A stretch of DNA of 64,000 bases from JAFAHD01 sp963772515 (GTDB lineage Bacteria > Vulcanimicrobiota > Vulcanimicrobiia > Eremiobacterales > Eremiobacteraceae): positions 310,001-374,000 of the forward strand of contig CAVYXC010000003.1 in the NCBI GenBank assembly GCA_963772515.1, read 5' to 3'. Positions 24,299-33,771 of this stretch are shown in pieces (the stretch's first letter is position 1; every line of letters begins with the position of its first letter). The translations under genes were made by a program, and so were the position numbers. Under the pieces are notes generated by a model, which was not told where the DNA came from, searched no databases, and worked only from the letters and a program-made list of their open reading frames with translations.

Positions 24299-24784
24299 AT
24301 GCGCGTCTTAGGCATCGATCCCAGCGTCCGTTCGACCGGCTACGGCGTGATCGAGGTGCGCGGCAGCTCGGTCAAGCTCGTCGAAGCCGGCGTGATCTCG
24401 ACGGACCGCCGGCAGACGTTCAGCGTGCGTTTGGGCGATATCAACGAGAGCCTGACCGCGCTCATCGCCGCCACGCATCCTGATGTGGTGGCGATCGAGG
24501 AAGTGTTCGCGCGCGCTGTCAATCCGAAGACGACGATCATGATGGCGCACGCGCGCGGAGCGCTGCTGGCCGCCGTGGCCGGCGCTCGCTTGGACGTCGT
24601 AGAGTTCTCCGCCACCAGCGTGAAGCGGGCGATTGCCGGAAGCGGCGCCGCCTCTAAGGAACAAGTCGCTAGGATGGTCGTGCAAATGCTGCGGCTGGCG
24701 AGCGTGCCGCGCCCCTCGGACGTCACCGACGCGCTCGCGCTGGCGCTCGCCTGCGCGCATCGCAACGGCAGGCGCCCGCGCTGA
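24299..24784 (+). CDS. ruvC: Holliday junction endonuclease RuvC
   Basis: 161 residues. Catalytic acidic residues lie in VLGIDPSVRSTGYGV (Asp7), VAIEEVFA and DVTDALALALA. It resolves Holliday junctions with RuvAB, encoded next. A strong GGGAGGTGAC ribosome site overlaps the kinase stop. Confidence 0.96.
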   Translation: MRVLGIDPSVRSTGYGVIEVRGSSVKLVEAGVISTDRRQTFSVRLGDINESLTALIAATHPDVVAIEEVFARAVNPKTTIMMAHARGALLAAVAGARLDVVEFSATSVKRAIAGSGAASKEQVARMVVQMLRLASVPRPSDVTDALALALACAHRNGRRPR

Positions 24785-25446
24785 TGTTCTCACGGATCGA
24801 GGGCAAGCTGCGCGAGCGGCGGGAGCAAACCGTGCTCATCGACGTCGGCGGCCTTTCGTACGACGTCATGGTGCCAGGCTGCGTGATGGACAAGCTGGTC
24901 GCGATCGAGCTCGGCAAACCCGTGGCTTTGGAAGTGTTCTCGTACTTGCAGATCGACGGCAACCGGGGCACGTCTGCGTACGTCGGCTTCACCAACGCCG
25001 TCGAGCGCGAGTTCTTCGAGGCGCTGCTGTCGGTCTCAAGCGTCGGTCCGAAGACCGCGGTGCGCGCGTTCGCGCGCCCGATGGCGGAGATCGCGCGCTA
25101 CATCGATGACGGCGACCGCAACGCGTTGCGCCGCCTGCCGGGTATCGGCGATCAAAAGGCCAAAGACATCATCGCAAAACTGCAGGGCAAGGTCGCCCGC
25201 TTCGGACTGATCCAAGGCGAGTCGTCGCATGCCGCGGCGCAGCCGGACCATGTCGCCGAGGCGCTCGACGTGCTCTTGCAGCTGCAGTACAAGCGCGGCG
25301 AAGCGGAGCGCATGATAAAGGAAGCGATGGCGGCCAACGGTTCCATCTCGAGCGCGGAGGAGCTGCTGACCGAGGTCTACCGGCGCACGCGCAGCGACGA
25401 TGCAGGAGCGCGTCCCCCGAACGCGCCCGAGACCAAGACGCGATGA
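24784..25446 (+). CDS. ruvA: Holliday junction branch-migration protein RuvA
   Basis: 220 residues. N-terminal OB fold (MFSRIEGKLRERREQTVLID), helix-hairpin-helix elements (LLSVSSVGPKTAVRAF and LRRLPGIGDQKAKDIIAKL) and a C-terminal domain III that binds RuvB. Start overlaps the ruvC stop by one base and its own stop overlaps ruvB by four. Confidence 0.95.
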   Translation: MFSRIEGKLRERREQTVLIDVGGLSYDVMVPGCVMDKLVAIELGKPVALEVFSYLQIDGNRGTSAYVGFTNAVEREFFEALLSVSSVGPKTAVRAFARPMAEIARYIDDGDRNALRRLPGIGDQKAKDIIAKLQGKVARFGLIQGESSHAAAQPDHVAEALDVLLQLQYKRGEAERMIKEAMAANGSISSAEELLTEVYRRTRSDDAGARPPNAPETKTR

Positions 25447-26504
25447 GCCCGCGCAAACCGGTCGCCGCCGCCGGCGACGACGAGTCGGCCGCGCGTCATC
25501 CGCTGGTCGCTCCGTCGGAGTCGATCGAAGACCAGATCATCACCGTCACGCTGCGCCCCGCCGGCTTCGAGCACTACGTCGGGCAGCAGGGCATCGTCGA
25601 GAACCTCAAGATCTCGATCGAGGCGGCCAAACGGCGCGATGAGCCGCTCGATCACGTGCTGCTCCACGGTCCACCCGGTTTGGGCAAGACGACGCTTGCC
25701 AACATCGTCGCGCGCGAGATGGCGGCGACGTTTCACCAGGTGTCGGGCCCGACGCTGGAGCGCCCGGGCGATCTCGTCGGGATCCTGACCAATCTCGGGC
25801 GCGGCGACGTGCTCTTCGTCGACGAGATCCATCGCCTCAGCCACGTCGTCGAGGAGTTCCTCTACCCGGCGATGGAGGATTTCGCGATCGACTTCATGGT
25901 GGATCGCGGCGCGTATGCCAAGACGATCAAGATCAATCTCAAGCAGTTCACGCTCATCGGCGCCACCACGCGTGCCGGGCTGCTCACCGCCCCCTTGCGC
26001 GAGCGCTTCGGCATCGTTCACCATCTCGATTACTACACGCCTGACGACCTGCGCCGCATCGTCGAGCACTCCGCCACCGTGCTTGGCGTGACCATCGAGC
26101 CCGGCGGCGCGACCGAGATCGCGGGCCGCGCCCGCGGCACGCCGCGAATCGCGAACCGGCTGCTGCGACGCGTGCGCGACTTCGCGCAGGTGAAAGCGCA
26201 CGGCGTCATCGACCGCGACGTCGCGCAGGCCGCGCTCGCGCTCGAAGGTATCGACCTGCTCGGACTCGACGCGCTCGACCGCGCGTTCTTGCGCGCGCTC
26301 GTCGTCCAGTACGGCGGGGGACCGGTCGGCATCAGCGCGCTCGCTGCCAGTGTCAATGAAGAAGAAGAGACGCTGACCGACGTCGTCGAGCCGTTCCTGA
26401 TCCAGATCGGGTTCTTGCAGCGCACAGCCGGCGGCCGGCGCGCGACGTCAAAAGCCAAAGCCCATCTCGGATTGAGCGGGAGCGAACAGCCACGGCTGCT
26501 CTGA
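25443..26504 (+). CDS. ruvB: Holliday junction helicase motor RuvB
   Basis: 353 residues. AAA+ motifs: Walker A GPPGLGKTTLA, Walker B LFVDEIHRL, sensor GATTRAG, and the Arg finger region. The N-terminus has a Pro/Ala-rich extension of about 25 residues before the usual LRP..F..YVGQ start (TLRPAGFEHYVGQQ). Completes ruvCAB. Confidence 0.97.
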   Translation: MSPRKPVAAAGDDESAARHPLVAPSESIEDQIITVTLRPAGFEHYVGQQGIVENLKISIEAAKRRDEPLDHVLLHGPPGLGKTTLANIVAREMAATFHQVSGPTLERPGDLVGILTNLGRGDVLFVDEIHRLSHVVEEFLYPAMEDFAIDFMVDRGAYAKTIKINLKQFTLIGATTRAGLLTAPLRERFGIVHHLDYYTPDDLRRIVEHSATVLGVTIEPGGATEIAGRARGTPRIANRLLRRVRDFAQVKAHGVIDRDVAQAALALEGIDLLGLDALDRAFLRALVVQYGGGPVGISALAASVNEEEETLTDVVEPFLIQIGFLQRTAGGRRATSKAKAHLGLSGSEQPRLL

Positions 26505-27652
26505 CTCGCGCCTTTCGCCGACGTGGTCCAGCGATCGCGATCGCGGGCTTCCTCGCGACATGTGCGCTCGCAATCACCATCCCCGCCCACGCGCAGACGA
26601 TCCGGGTACTGCTGGCTGCGCATCAGCTGCAGACGGTCGTCGCGTCCGAAGGAGGCCTTGTCGTGCGCGCAGCGGATGGCGACGGCACGCCGCTGCTGCA
26701 GCCCGAGATCACGACGGTGATGGAAGTCCGGCCGGGCGCCGTCGGGCTGATCCTCGCGGGCGCCGTGCCCGCGGGCTCGCGCGTGCTCGCGCAGCCGCTC
26801 ATGGATGCGCCGCTTGTGGTCGACGGGAAGACGTATCGCGGCAAGGTGTGGATCTCGCGCGACGACGACGGCACGCTCGACGTCGTCGACGAGCTCGACT
26901 TGGAGCAGTATCTGTACGGAGTGGTCGGCGCGGAGATGGATCCATCGTGGCCGGAGGTCGCGCTGCAAGCTCAGGCCATCGCTTCGCGCAGCTACGCAAT
27001 CGCTCGCGCGGCACTGCATGAATACCCGGGCTACGACGTCAAGGCGGGCGAGCAAGACCAAGCCTACGGCGGGGTCAACGTGGAGACCCAAGCCTCGGTC
27101 GATGCCGTCGAATCCACGCGCGGCGTCGTGCTGATGTACCAGTATCACGTGATCGACGCGTATTACTCGTCCTGTGACGGCGGTTATACCGCCGACGGCT
27201 CGAATCTGTCGGACCCCCAGCCGTATCTGCTTGCGCAACCTGACCCGTACGCCGCAGAATCACCGCATCTCTCCTGGTCGGCCAGCGTGCCGCTCAGCTC
27301 GTTCACGCAAGCGTTTCGCGCGCAAGTCGCCGATATCGGGGATATCACCGCGATCGCGCCCGGGCCGGCAGATGCATCGGGCAGGCTCACCAGCGTGACG
27401 GTCACCGGGACGAGCGGTGCGCGGACGATTCCGGCCCCGCTGTTCCGCCAGCTCGCGGGGCGGCACGTCGTCAAGAGCACGCGCATCGCCTCGATATCGA
27501 TCGACGGCGACTCGATGCTGGTGAAGGGCTCCGGCTTCGGGCACGGGGTGGGGATGAGCCAGTGGGGCGCTAAGGACATGGCCGATCGTGGACTAGGGAT
27601 CAACGCCATCCTTTCCTTTTACTACCACGGCGCTATGCTTTCCAAGATATGA
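26501..27652 (+). CDS. SpoIID/LytB-domain secreted protein
   Basis: The domain is clear: YLYGVVGAEMDPSWPEVALQ, then ASRSYA, DQAYGG and a C-terminal GHGVGMSQWGAKDMADRG. SpoIID-type proteins act on peptidoglycan glycan strands. Standard start codons place the gene at GTG 26663, but the frame is open upstream and reads RRRGPAIAIAGFLATCALAI then PAHAQ, a good signal peptide. No ATG/GTG/TTG precedes it in frame; CTG at 26501, overlapping the ruvB stop as CTGA, would give 383 residues. The start is therefore uncertain. Confidence 0.85.
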   Translation: MTRAFRRRGPAIAIAGFLATCALAITIPAHAQTIRVLLAAHQLQTVVASEGGLVVRAADGDGTPLLQPEITTVMEVRPGAVGLILAGAVPAGSRVLAQPLMDAPLVVDGKTYRGKVWISRDDDGTLDVVDELDLEQYLYGVVGAEMDPSWPEVALQAQAIASRSYAIARAALHEYPGYDVKAGEQDQAYGGVNVETQASVDAVESTRGVVLMYQYHVIDAYYSSCDGGYTADGSNLSDPQPYLLAQPDPYAAESPHLSWSASVPLSSFTQAFRAQVADIGDITAIAPGPADASGRLTSVTVTGTSGARTIPAPLFRQLAGRHVVKSTRIASISIDGDSMLVKGSGFGHGVGMSQWGAKDMADRGLGINAILSFYYHGAMLSKI

Positions 27653-27660
27653 GGGGGACC

Positions 27661-28371
27661 ATGATCATGCGGCGTTGGGCCACGATTATGACGGTGTTCT
27701 GCTGCGTCGTCGCGGCCGCGGTGTTCGGCCACGCACATCAAGCCGCAGCCGGGACCATCCCGTGCAAGGAAGTCTACGGTCCGGGCGGTGGTTATGTGTG
27801 CGGTGCCGAGGTGGAGTCGCGTCTCATGGATCCGGCGTACAAGGCCGCGCAGACGCAGACCGGCTGCTGGGCAGCCTCGATCGCGATGATCATCGCGTTC
27901 TACGGCGGCGGGATCTCGCAGGCCGACATCCTCTCGACGCTGTTCGGCACCAGCGTTCCTGATACGTTGACGTCCGCCCAGATCACCGCGTACCTGAGCC
28001 ACACCTATACCAGCAGCCTCGACCATTCGGTCACCGATACCACCGGGACCGCATTGTTCACGACGCCGATCGGCGGCTCGCGCGCAGCGTTGAAGTCATT
28101 GATCTCGCAACTGACCGACGAGACGCCGCTGCTCGTGTTCTCATCGCATAACGCGATGGTGTTGACCGCAGTCTACTACCACGCCGACATCTTCTCGCGG
28201 CCGACGAGTTTCTACGCGGCGGTCGTACGCGACCCGTTTCCGCTCACCAGCACGCCGCCGCCGCCATCACCCAGCATCAAACTCGACGGACACCCTGGCG
28301 AGCGGTTTCTCACACAAGCGGATTACAACGATATCCAGTCCGTCTATCAGGTGAACGTGAAGTCGCACTAA
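27661..28371 (+). CDS. Secreted papain-like cysteine protease (C39-like)
   Basis: 236 residues from ATG 27661, which has GAGGGGG just upstream; an ATG at 27649 overlapping the SpoIID stop is also possible. Signal peptide to about residue 30. Catalytic Cys69 in QTGCWAASIAMI, His163 in SSHNAMVLTAV and Asp191 in VVRDPFP match papain-like C39/AvrRpt2-style folds. Probably cleaves extracellular proteins or peptides; substrate unknown. The stop faces the convergent phosphoesterase gene 15 bases away. Confidence 0.75.
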   Translation: MIMRRWATIMTVFCCVVAAAVFGHAHQAAAGTIPCKEVYGPGGGYVCGAEVESRLMDPAYKAAQTQTGCWAASIAMIIAFYGGGISQADILSTLFGTSVPDTLTSAQITAYLSHTYTSSLDHSVTDTTGTALFTTPIGGSRAALKSLISQLTDETPLLVFSSHNAMVLTAVYYHADIFSRPTSFYAAVVRDPFPLTSTPPPPSPSIKLDGHPGERFLTQADYNDIQSVYQVNVKSH

Positions 28372-28386
28372 GACCGCGGTGCGCGC

Positions 28387-29748
28387 TTAGTCCGGATCGT
28401 TCGGACCGGTCACATGATGCTCGTTCACAAAATCCATCGGCTGCATGATCGTCTTGACCGGCTGCAGCGGCGTCACGGATTGGGTGAAATCGAAACAGTC
28501 GGTCAGTTCATCGGCACGGGCGTCTGCGGTGGTGAGCGTCGGGAGATTGAACGTCGCCTCGATGAAGTGCGTCGTGCTGGCCGACTCGTGATAGACATGC
28601 GAGATATAGCCGTGCTTCGCATATGGCGAGACGACGAGCAACGGCACGCGGAAGCCGTTTCCCATGATGTCCAGCTGCGGCGGCGGCACGTGGTCGTACC
28701 AGCCCCCCCATTCGTCCCATAGGATCAAAATAGCGGTGTTGTTCCAATAGGGGCTCGCGCCGACCGCGTTGACAATCGAGGCGACCCAGGCCGGCCCGGT
28801 GCTGCTGTCGCCAAGCGCATGATCGGAGTTCACGATCGACGGGATGACCCAGCTCACCTGCGCCAGCTGGCCGTTGCCGATATCGTTCAGCACGGTGGTC
28901 TCCGGCGAGACAACGTTGTTCGTCCAGTCCGCGCCGAATCGTATGTGCCGGATCGCGTCGTACGCCGAGAAGATATAGCCCGGAGCGTTCATCGCCGGCG
29001 CATAGTAGCGCCATGTGATCCCGGCCTGATCGAGCTCGTCGCCCAGCGTCTGATAGTCGAAGCACGGGTAGACGCCCTTGTTCTCCGTGCCGTCGGGGTT
29101 GAGTTGGCTGACCAGGGTCCCCGGCGCGGCGTCGCAGCCCCAGAACGGCCCGCCTGGCACTTCAGATACGAAATCGGATTGCGCGGCGATCAGATACTGA
29201 TGGGAGGGGAAGCTCGGACCGCTCATGGAGGCGAACATCCGGTCCGCTATCGTGAACTGCGATGCCAGCGTCCAGTACGGCACGGTTTCCGACTGTTCTA
29301 TTTGCGAATACGGGAAGTTGGGCGTGCTGAGCACGGGCACGTACTGTCCGTTGACGATGCCGAACGTGCCTTCGGAGTTGAAATTATCCATCTTGCCGCC
29401 GTCGTACGCGGTCGTGAAGTTGCCGTGCGAGTGTCCGACATCGACGCCCTTGCCTTCGAACGGCACGACCTGCAGCGGAACGCTCTTGCCCAATGCGTTT
29501 CCGCTCGACGCCGTATCGGCGCCGGGGAACCCGTTGAAGAGGTTGTCGAAGCTGCGGTTCTCCTGGACGATCACGATGACGTGCTTGATGATGCCTTGGT
29601 CCTGTATGGGCGGCTGCTGCGGCAGGGTGACGAAGCGCGGCACCACCGATGCCTTGGGACCGCACGCCGTGATCGCGGCCGCAAGCACGAACGGCCCCAC
29701 GAAGCGGAGCCGTTGAAGAAGTGTCGTCGATCGATCCGCGTCTCTCAT
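28387..29748 (-). CDS. Phosphoesterase family lipoprotein (phospholipase C / acid phosphatase type)
   Basis: 453 residues. A lipobox (ITAC, Cys29) suggests lipid anchoring. The phosphoesterase family motif is IKHVIVIVQENRSFDNLFNG with the metal-binding Glu-Asn, and later ILILWDEWGGWYDHVPPP with metal Asp/His. Family members hydrolyse phosphate esters such as phospholipids. A paralogue lies at 31253-32591, about 40 percent alike by eye. Start ATG 29748; no strong ribosome site seen. Confidence 0.88.
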   Translation of the reverse strand: MRDADRSTTLLQRLRFVGPFVLAAAITACGPKASVVPRFVTLPQQPPIQDQGIIKHVIVIVQENRSFDNLFNGFPGADTASSGNALGKSVPLQVVPFEGKGVDVGHSHGNFTTAYDGGKMDNFNSEGTFGIVNGQYVPVLSTPNFPYSQIEQSETVPYWTLASQFTIADRMFASMSGPSFPSHQYLIAAQSDFVSEVPGGPFWGCDAAPGTLVSQLNPDGTENKGVYPCFDYQTLGDELDQAGITWRYYAPAMNAPGYIFSAYDAIRHIRFGADWTNNVVSPETTVLNDIGNGQLAQVSWVIPSIVNSDHALGDSSTGPAWVASIVNAVGASPYWNNTAILILWDEWGGWYDHVPPPQLDIMGNGFRVPLLVVSPYAKHGYISHVYHESASTTHFIEATFNLPTLTTADARADELTDCFDFTQSVTPLQPVKTIMQPMDFVNEHHVTGPNDPD

Positions 29749-29911
29749 CGTCCCCCCGTAAATGCAAAACAGCGGCGTGCAGTGCGAACCCCACGTGGCC
29801 TTTCACTGAGTCTACGTGTTGACCCTCAACAGCCCATGAAAACCCCCTTAGAAATTGCCGAGAATCGGCGATGAAGCAAGGCTAGGTCAGGCGCGGCAGG
29901 AAGGTCCCTGC

Positions 29912-30727
29912 ATGAGACGCGGGCTGTTCGCTCTGCTGAGCTGCTTGGTAGTTTCTTTTCCGCTCGCCGGTCTGGCCGATACGCAGCCGCATGCGGGCGT
30001 CACGCCGCGCCTAATCCCGGCGAGGCTCTCCGCCCCGACCGATTTCCGCAGAACCTCGGATCCCGCGGTCTGCGCGGCGCACCTGTCGCCGATCGAGACC
30101 GCGGCTTCGTGCGGTAGCCGGCTTCACGGAGCCCAGCTGATCTTTGTCTGGGACTACGCAGGCCCGCTGAGCGCGAGCGGCGATGTCGGCTTCCAGATCA
30201 ACCGCAAGGGCGTCGACGCGCTCGACCTGTTCAACGGCACGACCGGCTGGTATCTCGGCTTGGGCCAGGGGTATGGAAACGCCGGCCCGGGAGACTGCTT
30301 TTCGGTCCTCGCCCGCACGCGCGGCGGGTCTACCAAGTCGGGCAACAGCAACACGACATGCTTGCCGAAACCCGATCCGCTTCATTTGCGGCGCACCACT
30401 GATCCCACGGTATGCGCCGCTCATCTCGCGCCCTTGGAATCGGTCGCCTCGTGCCAGTCGCGTATGACCGCTGGGCAGATCATCCTGGTGTGGGATTACG
30501 ATTTCCCGCTCGATTCGATCGGCACGCTCGGATTCACGATCTACCATGCCGATGGCACCAAAGCGCTCGACGTCTTCAACGGCGCGAAAGGCTGGTATAT
30601 GGGCAGCGGAACGGGCTATGGAAACATCGCCGCGGGAGACTGCCTGTACGTCATCGCGCGTTGGCGCAGCGCCTCGACCGCGCTGTCGGGCCATAGCAAC
30701 ACGTATTGCTTGCACAAACATTCGTAG
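29912..30727 (+). CDS. Secreted protein with two copies of a four-cysteine domain
   Basis: 271 residues from ATG 29912 (GGAAGG upstream). Signal peptide to about residue 22. Two repeats, 41-150 and 156-266, share FRRTSDPAVCAAH / LRRTTDPTVCAAH, a second Cys (AASC / VASC), a VWDY strand, GWYxGxGxGYGN, GDCxxVxAR and a final Cys. Four cysteines per repeat suggest two disulfides. The same domain occurs once each in proteins at 43062 and 53085. No named family recognised. Fibronectin-like beta fold is a guess. Confidence 0.7.
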   Translation: MRRGLFALLSCLVVSFPLAGLADTQPHAGVTPRLIPARLSAPTDFRRTSDPAVCAAHLSPIETAASCGSRLHGAQLIFVWDYAGPLSASGDVGFQINRKGVDALDLFNGTTGWYLGLGQGYGNAGPGDCFSVLARTRGGSTKSGNSNTTCLPKPDPLHLRRTTDPTVCAAHLAPLESVASCQSRMTAGQIILVWDYDFPLDSIGTLGFTIYHADGTKALDVFNGAKGWYMGSGTGYGNIAAGDCLYVIARWRSASTALSGHSNTYCLHKHS

Positions 30728-30740
30728 CCCCATCACAGGC

Positions 30741-31220
30741 ATGATCTTGCTCGAGCTCGCGGACGATGATTTCGCCGCTATGCTTCGGGGCGACGTGACC
30801 GTGCGTGCCGGCCTTGCGTCACCGCCCGGCGGTGTCGACGAATCGCACGTGCTCGCCCACATCCGGCAGATGGCGACTAACATGCGCCGCGACGGCTATG
30901 CCGGCGGCCAGTGGATGATGGTAGCGAACGGCGAGGTCGTCGGCCTGTGCGGTTTCAAGACGCCGCCGTCTGCGAGCGGGGAAGTCGAGATCGGCTATGG
31001 CGTTGCGGCAAGCCGTCGGCGCCGAGGGTACGCAAGCGCCGCTGTGGACGCGATAATTTTTGCGGCACGACATGATCCCGCGATACGTGCGATAGTTGCA
31101 GTGACTGCGGGAGACAACCAAGCGTCCCATCGCGTGCTCGAGCGCAACGGATTCGAACGTGTGGGCGTCGGCGTCCGGCCCGCCGAGGGAGGCGAAATCC
31201 TCTGGCGAAAGCGCCTTTGA
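30741..31220 (+). CDS. GNAT-family acetyltransferase
   Basis: 159 residues from ATG 30741 (upstream reading overlaps the previous gene). The acetyl-CoA-binding motif A is GVAASRRRRGYASAAVDAII, followed by the typical ASHRVLERNGFERVG of Rim-like transferases. Substrate unknown. Confidence 0.85.
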   Translation: MILLELADDDFAAMLRGDVTVRAGLASPPGGVDESHVLAHIRQMATNMRRDGYAGGQWMMVANGEVVGLCGFKTPPSASGEVEIGYGVAASRRRRGYASAAVDAIIFAARHDPAIRAIVAVTAGDNQASHRVLERNGFERVGVGVRPAEGGEILWRKRL

Positions 31221-31252
31221 CCATCGTCGTAGCCCCGCAAAGGAAGGCCTCT

Positions 31253-32591
31253 ATGCCAAGAGTCTTTCGATTCATTGCAGCAGCTGCGGTCCTGCTCTTC
31301 GGATTTTCGCAAGCCGCCCCGTCGGCGACCAGCGCAGCTCCCGCGGTATAAAATTTTTCCAGCGCAGAAGATTCAGCACGTCATCGTCATCGTCCAGGAG
31401 AACCGGACGCCGGATAACCTCTTCCAAGGCTTGCCGGGAGCCGACATCGCCAGCAGCGGCGTGAACTCCAAGGGCGTGACGGTCACGCTGGTGCCCAGGC
31501 CGATGGCGGTTCACTACGATCTCGATCATAGCCACGCGGGCTTCTTGACCGAGTACGCCGGCGGCGCGATGAATGGGTGGGATAAGGAGAAGATCACGTG
31601 CTCCGGCACGTGCAAGCCGCTCACCGCGTTCGCGTACGTCCCGAAGTCGCAGGTGATGCCGTATTTCACGATGGCCTCGACGTACACGTTCGGCGACAAG
31701 ACGTTCCAAGATAACCAAGGGCCGAGCTTTCCGGCGCACCAGTTCATCATCGCCGGCACGTCGACCGACAAAGTGGGCAGCCCATTAATGGCAGCCGAGA
31801 ATCTGATCTATCACACCGGCACGTGGGTGACCGGCGGTAACTGCGGCGGCTCGCCGCTCAACAAAGTCAAGATGATCAACCCCACGACCGGCGTTGAGAA
31901 CCAGACGCGGCCGCCGTGTTTCGAACACCCGACGATCATGGATCTGCTCGACGCCAAGGGCGTCACGTGGCGCTATTACAACTCGGTCAGCGGCGGCTTC
32001 TGGTCAGGACCCGACGCGATCAAGCACATGCGCTACGGTCCGCAGTGGAAGAACGTCATCGTTCCAGAGACGACTATACTCACCGACATCAAGAACGGCC
32101 AACTCCCGCAGGTAAGCTGGGTGATCCCCTCGCCCGCCGAGTCCGATCACGCGGTCTCCAATAATGGTTCGGGGCCGGCGTGGGTCGCCTCGGTCGTGAA
32201 CGCCGTCGGCAAGAGCAAGTATTGGGGGAGCACCGCGATCTTCATCACGTGGGACGATTGGGGCGGCTGGTTCGATCACGTCAAGCCCGTCGTCTACAAC
32301 CACTACGAGATCGGGTTCCGGGTGCCGCTGATCGTCGTGTCGCCGTACGCGAAGCTCAAGTACGTCTCGCACGTGGAGCACCAGCAGTCGAGCATCTTGC
32401 ACTTCATCGAGACGAACTTCGGGTTAGGCACGCTCGGCTACGCAGACGATCGCGCAGACAACCTCGCGGACTGTTTCAATTTCCTGCAGTCTCCGACGCC
32501 GTACGCATACATCCCGACGCCGGGCTGGACCCCGGAGGAGCTGGCCAAAGCCGCCGGACCCTCGAAGGTTCCGCCGGACGACGACTTCTAG
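31253..32591 (+). CDS. Secreted phosphoesterase family protein, frameshifted after signal peptide
   Basis: From ATG 31253 the frame reads MPRVFRFIAAAAVLLFGFSQ, a signal peptide, and stops at TAA near 31348. The phosphoesterase (KIQHVIVIVQENRTPDNLFQ and FITWDDWGGWFDHVK) is in the +1 frame. Removing one G at 31345-31346 joins SAAPA to YKIFPAQKIQHV and gives 445 residues. Paralogue of the lipoprotein at 28387. Alternative in-frame TTG at 31275 would lack a signal peptide. Consensus error or a real mutation; reads would decide. Confidence 0.8.
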
Positions 32592-32598
32592 GCCCGCA

Positions 32599-33771
32599 TT
32601 GTCGGAGGACGAACCCCAGAGCGCCGTCTTCGAGACCAAGCGCTACGATTACAAATTGCCCATCGAGCTCATCGCGCAAGCGCCGGCCAAGAAGCGCGAC
32701 GAGTCGAGACTGCTCGTCGTGGATGGCGGCGCCCTCAGCGACCGCCGGTTCAGCGATCTGACGACGCTCGTCAAACCCGGCGACCTGTTCGTCGTCAACG
32801 ACACGCGCGTGATGCGCGCGCGCCTGCTGCCCAAACGCCGAGGCGGCGGCAAAGCCGAGGTGCTGTTGCTGCACCCGGCATCGATTGCCGACGGTACGTG
32901 GGAAGCGCTCGTGCGCCCTGGACAGCGCGTACGCGTCGGTGACCGCTTGAGCTTGAGTCCGGAGCACGCCATCGAGATAACCGGACGTACCGACTTGGGC
33001 ACCCGCATCGTCCGCTTTGAGGGCATCGACGCCGACGCCGCGATGGAGCGCTACGGTCTAGTGCCGTTGCCGCCGTACATCACGGCGCCGCCGCCCGATG
33101 CGGGCGAGCGCTACCAAACAGTTTACGCCGCGCATCGCGGTTCCGTCGCGGCACCGACCGCCGGATTGCACTTCACGCGTGAACTCATCGACGCGCTGCG
33201 CGAGCGCGGCGCGGATTGGGCGACGGTGACGCTCGACGTCGGAGCCGGCACATTCCGCCCGGTGAAGACCCCCGACATCCGCGAGCATCCGATGCACGCC
33301 GAGCGCTACTCGATACCGGCGCAGACGGCAGACGCGATTGCGCGCACCAAAGCGTCTGGCGGAAGGATCATCGCGGTCGGGACCACGAGCGTGCGCAGCC
33401 TTGAAGATGCCGCGCTTCGTAGCGAAAGCGGCACCGTCGAATCGGGATCGCGCTGGACGGACCTGTTCATCTATCCCGGTTTTCGGTTCCGCGCCGTCGA
33501 CGCGCTGATCACCAACTTCCATCTGCCGCGCTCGACCCTGCTCATGTTGGTGTGCGCATTCGCCGGCACCGACGCCGTGTTGGGCGCATACGCGCACGCG
33601 GTGCGCGAGCGCTATCGTTTCTACTCGTTCGGCGATGCGATGTTCATCGCCGCACGGGCGTACCAGAATCGTCTTGAAGTCCGTGTACCAGACCAAACCG
33701 GTCGCGCCTTTGCCCTGGCGGCGCACGTGTTTGCGCTGCGTGTAGTCGACTTCGACCTTCGCCGCATCTGA
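32599..33771 (+). CDS. queA: S-adenosylmethionine:tRNA ribosyltransferase-isomerase
   Basis: Makes epoxyqueuosine in tRNA. Motifs: FVVNDTRVMRARL, RYQTVYAAHRGSVAAPTAGL, HAERYSIP, GTTSVRSLE and ITNFHLPRSTLLMLV. TTG start 32599. The family normally ends soon after YSFGDAMFI; here about 40 more residues follow, antisense to the rqcH end. That extension may be real, or may reflect a missed stop caused by a one-base error near 33650. Confidence 0.93.
   Translation: MSEDEPQSAVFETKRYDYKLPIELIAQAPAKKRDESRLLVVDGGALSDRRFSDLTTLVKPGDLFVVNDTRVMRARLLPKRRGGGKAEVLLLHPASIADGTWEALVRPGQRVRVGDRLSLSPEHAIEITGRTDLGTRIVRFEGIDADAAMERYGLVPLPPYITAPPPDAGERYQTVYAAHRGSVAAPTAGLHFTRELIDALRERGADWATVTLDVGAGTFRPVKTPDIREHPMHAERYSIPAQTADAIARTKASGGRIIAVGTTSVRSLEDAALRSESGTVESGSRWTDLFIYPGFRFRAVDALITNFHLPRSTLLMLVCAFAGTDAVLGAYAHAVRERYRFYSFGDAMFIAARAYQNRLEVRVPDQTGRAFALAAHVFALRVVDFDLRRI

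Noticed and set aside
31253..31350. Short secreted peptide gene or leader peptide
   Set aside because: The signal peptide joins in the next frame to a phosphoesterase that otherwise lacks one; a frameshift explains both.
31347..31354. TATAAAAT as a promoter -10 box
   Set aside because: It lies inside the repaired phosphoesterase gene, just after its signal peptide, with no matching -35 element.
33058..33620. Continuation of the rqcH NFACT-R frame through queA
   Set aside because: Antisense to conserved queA; family length is reached near 33621-33650.
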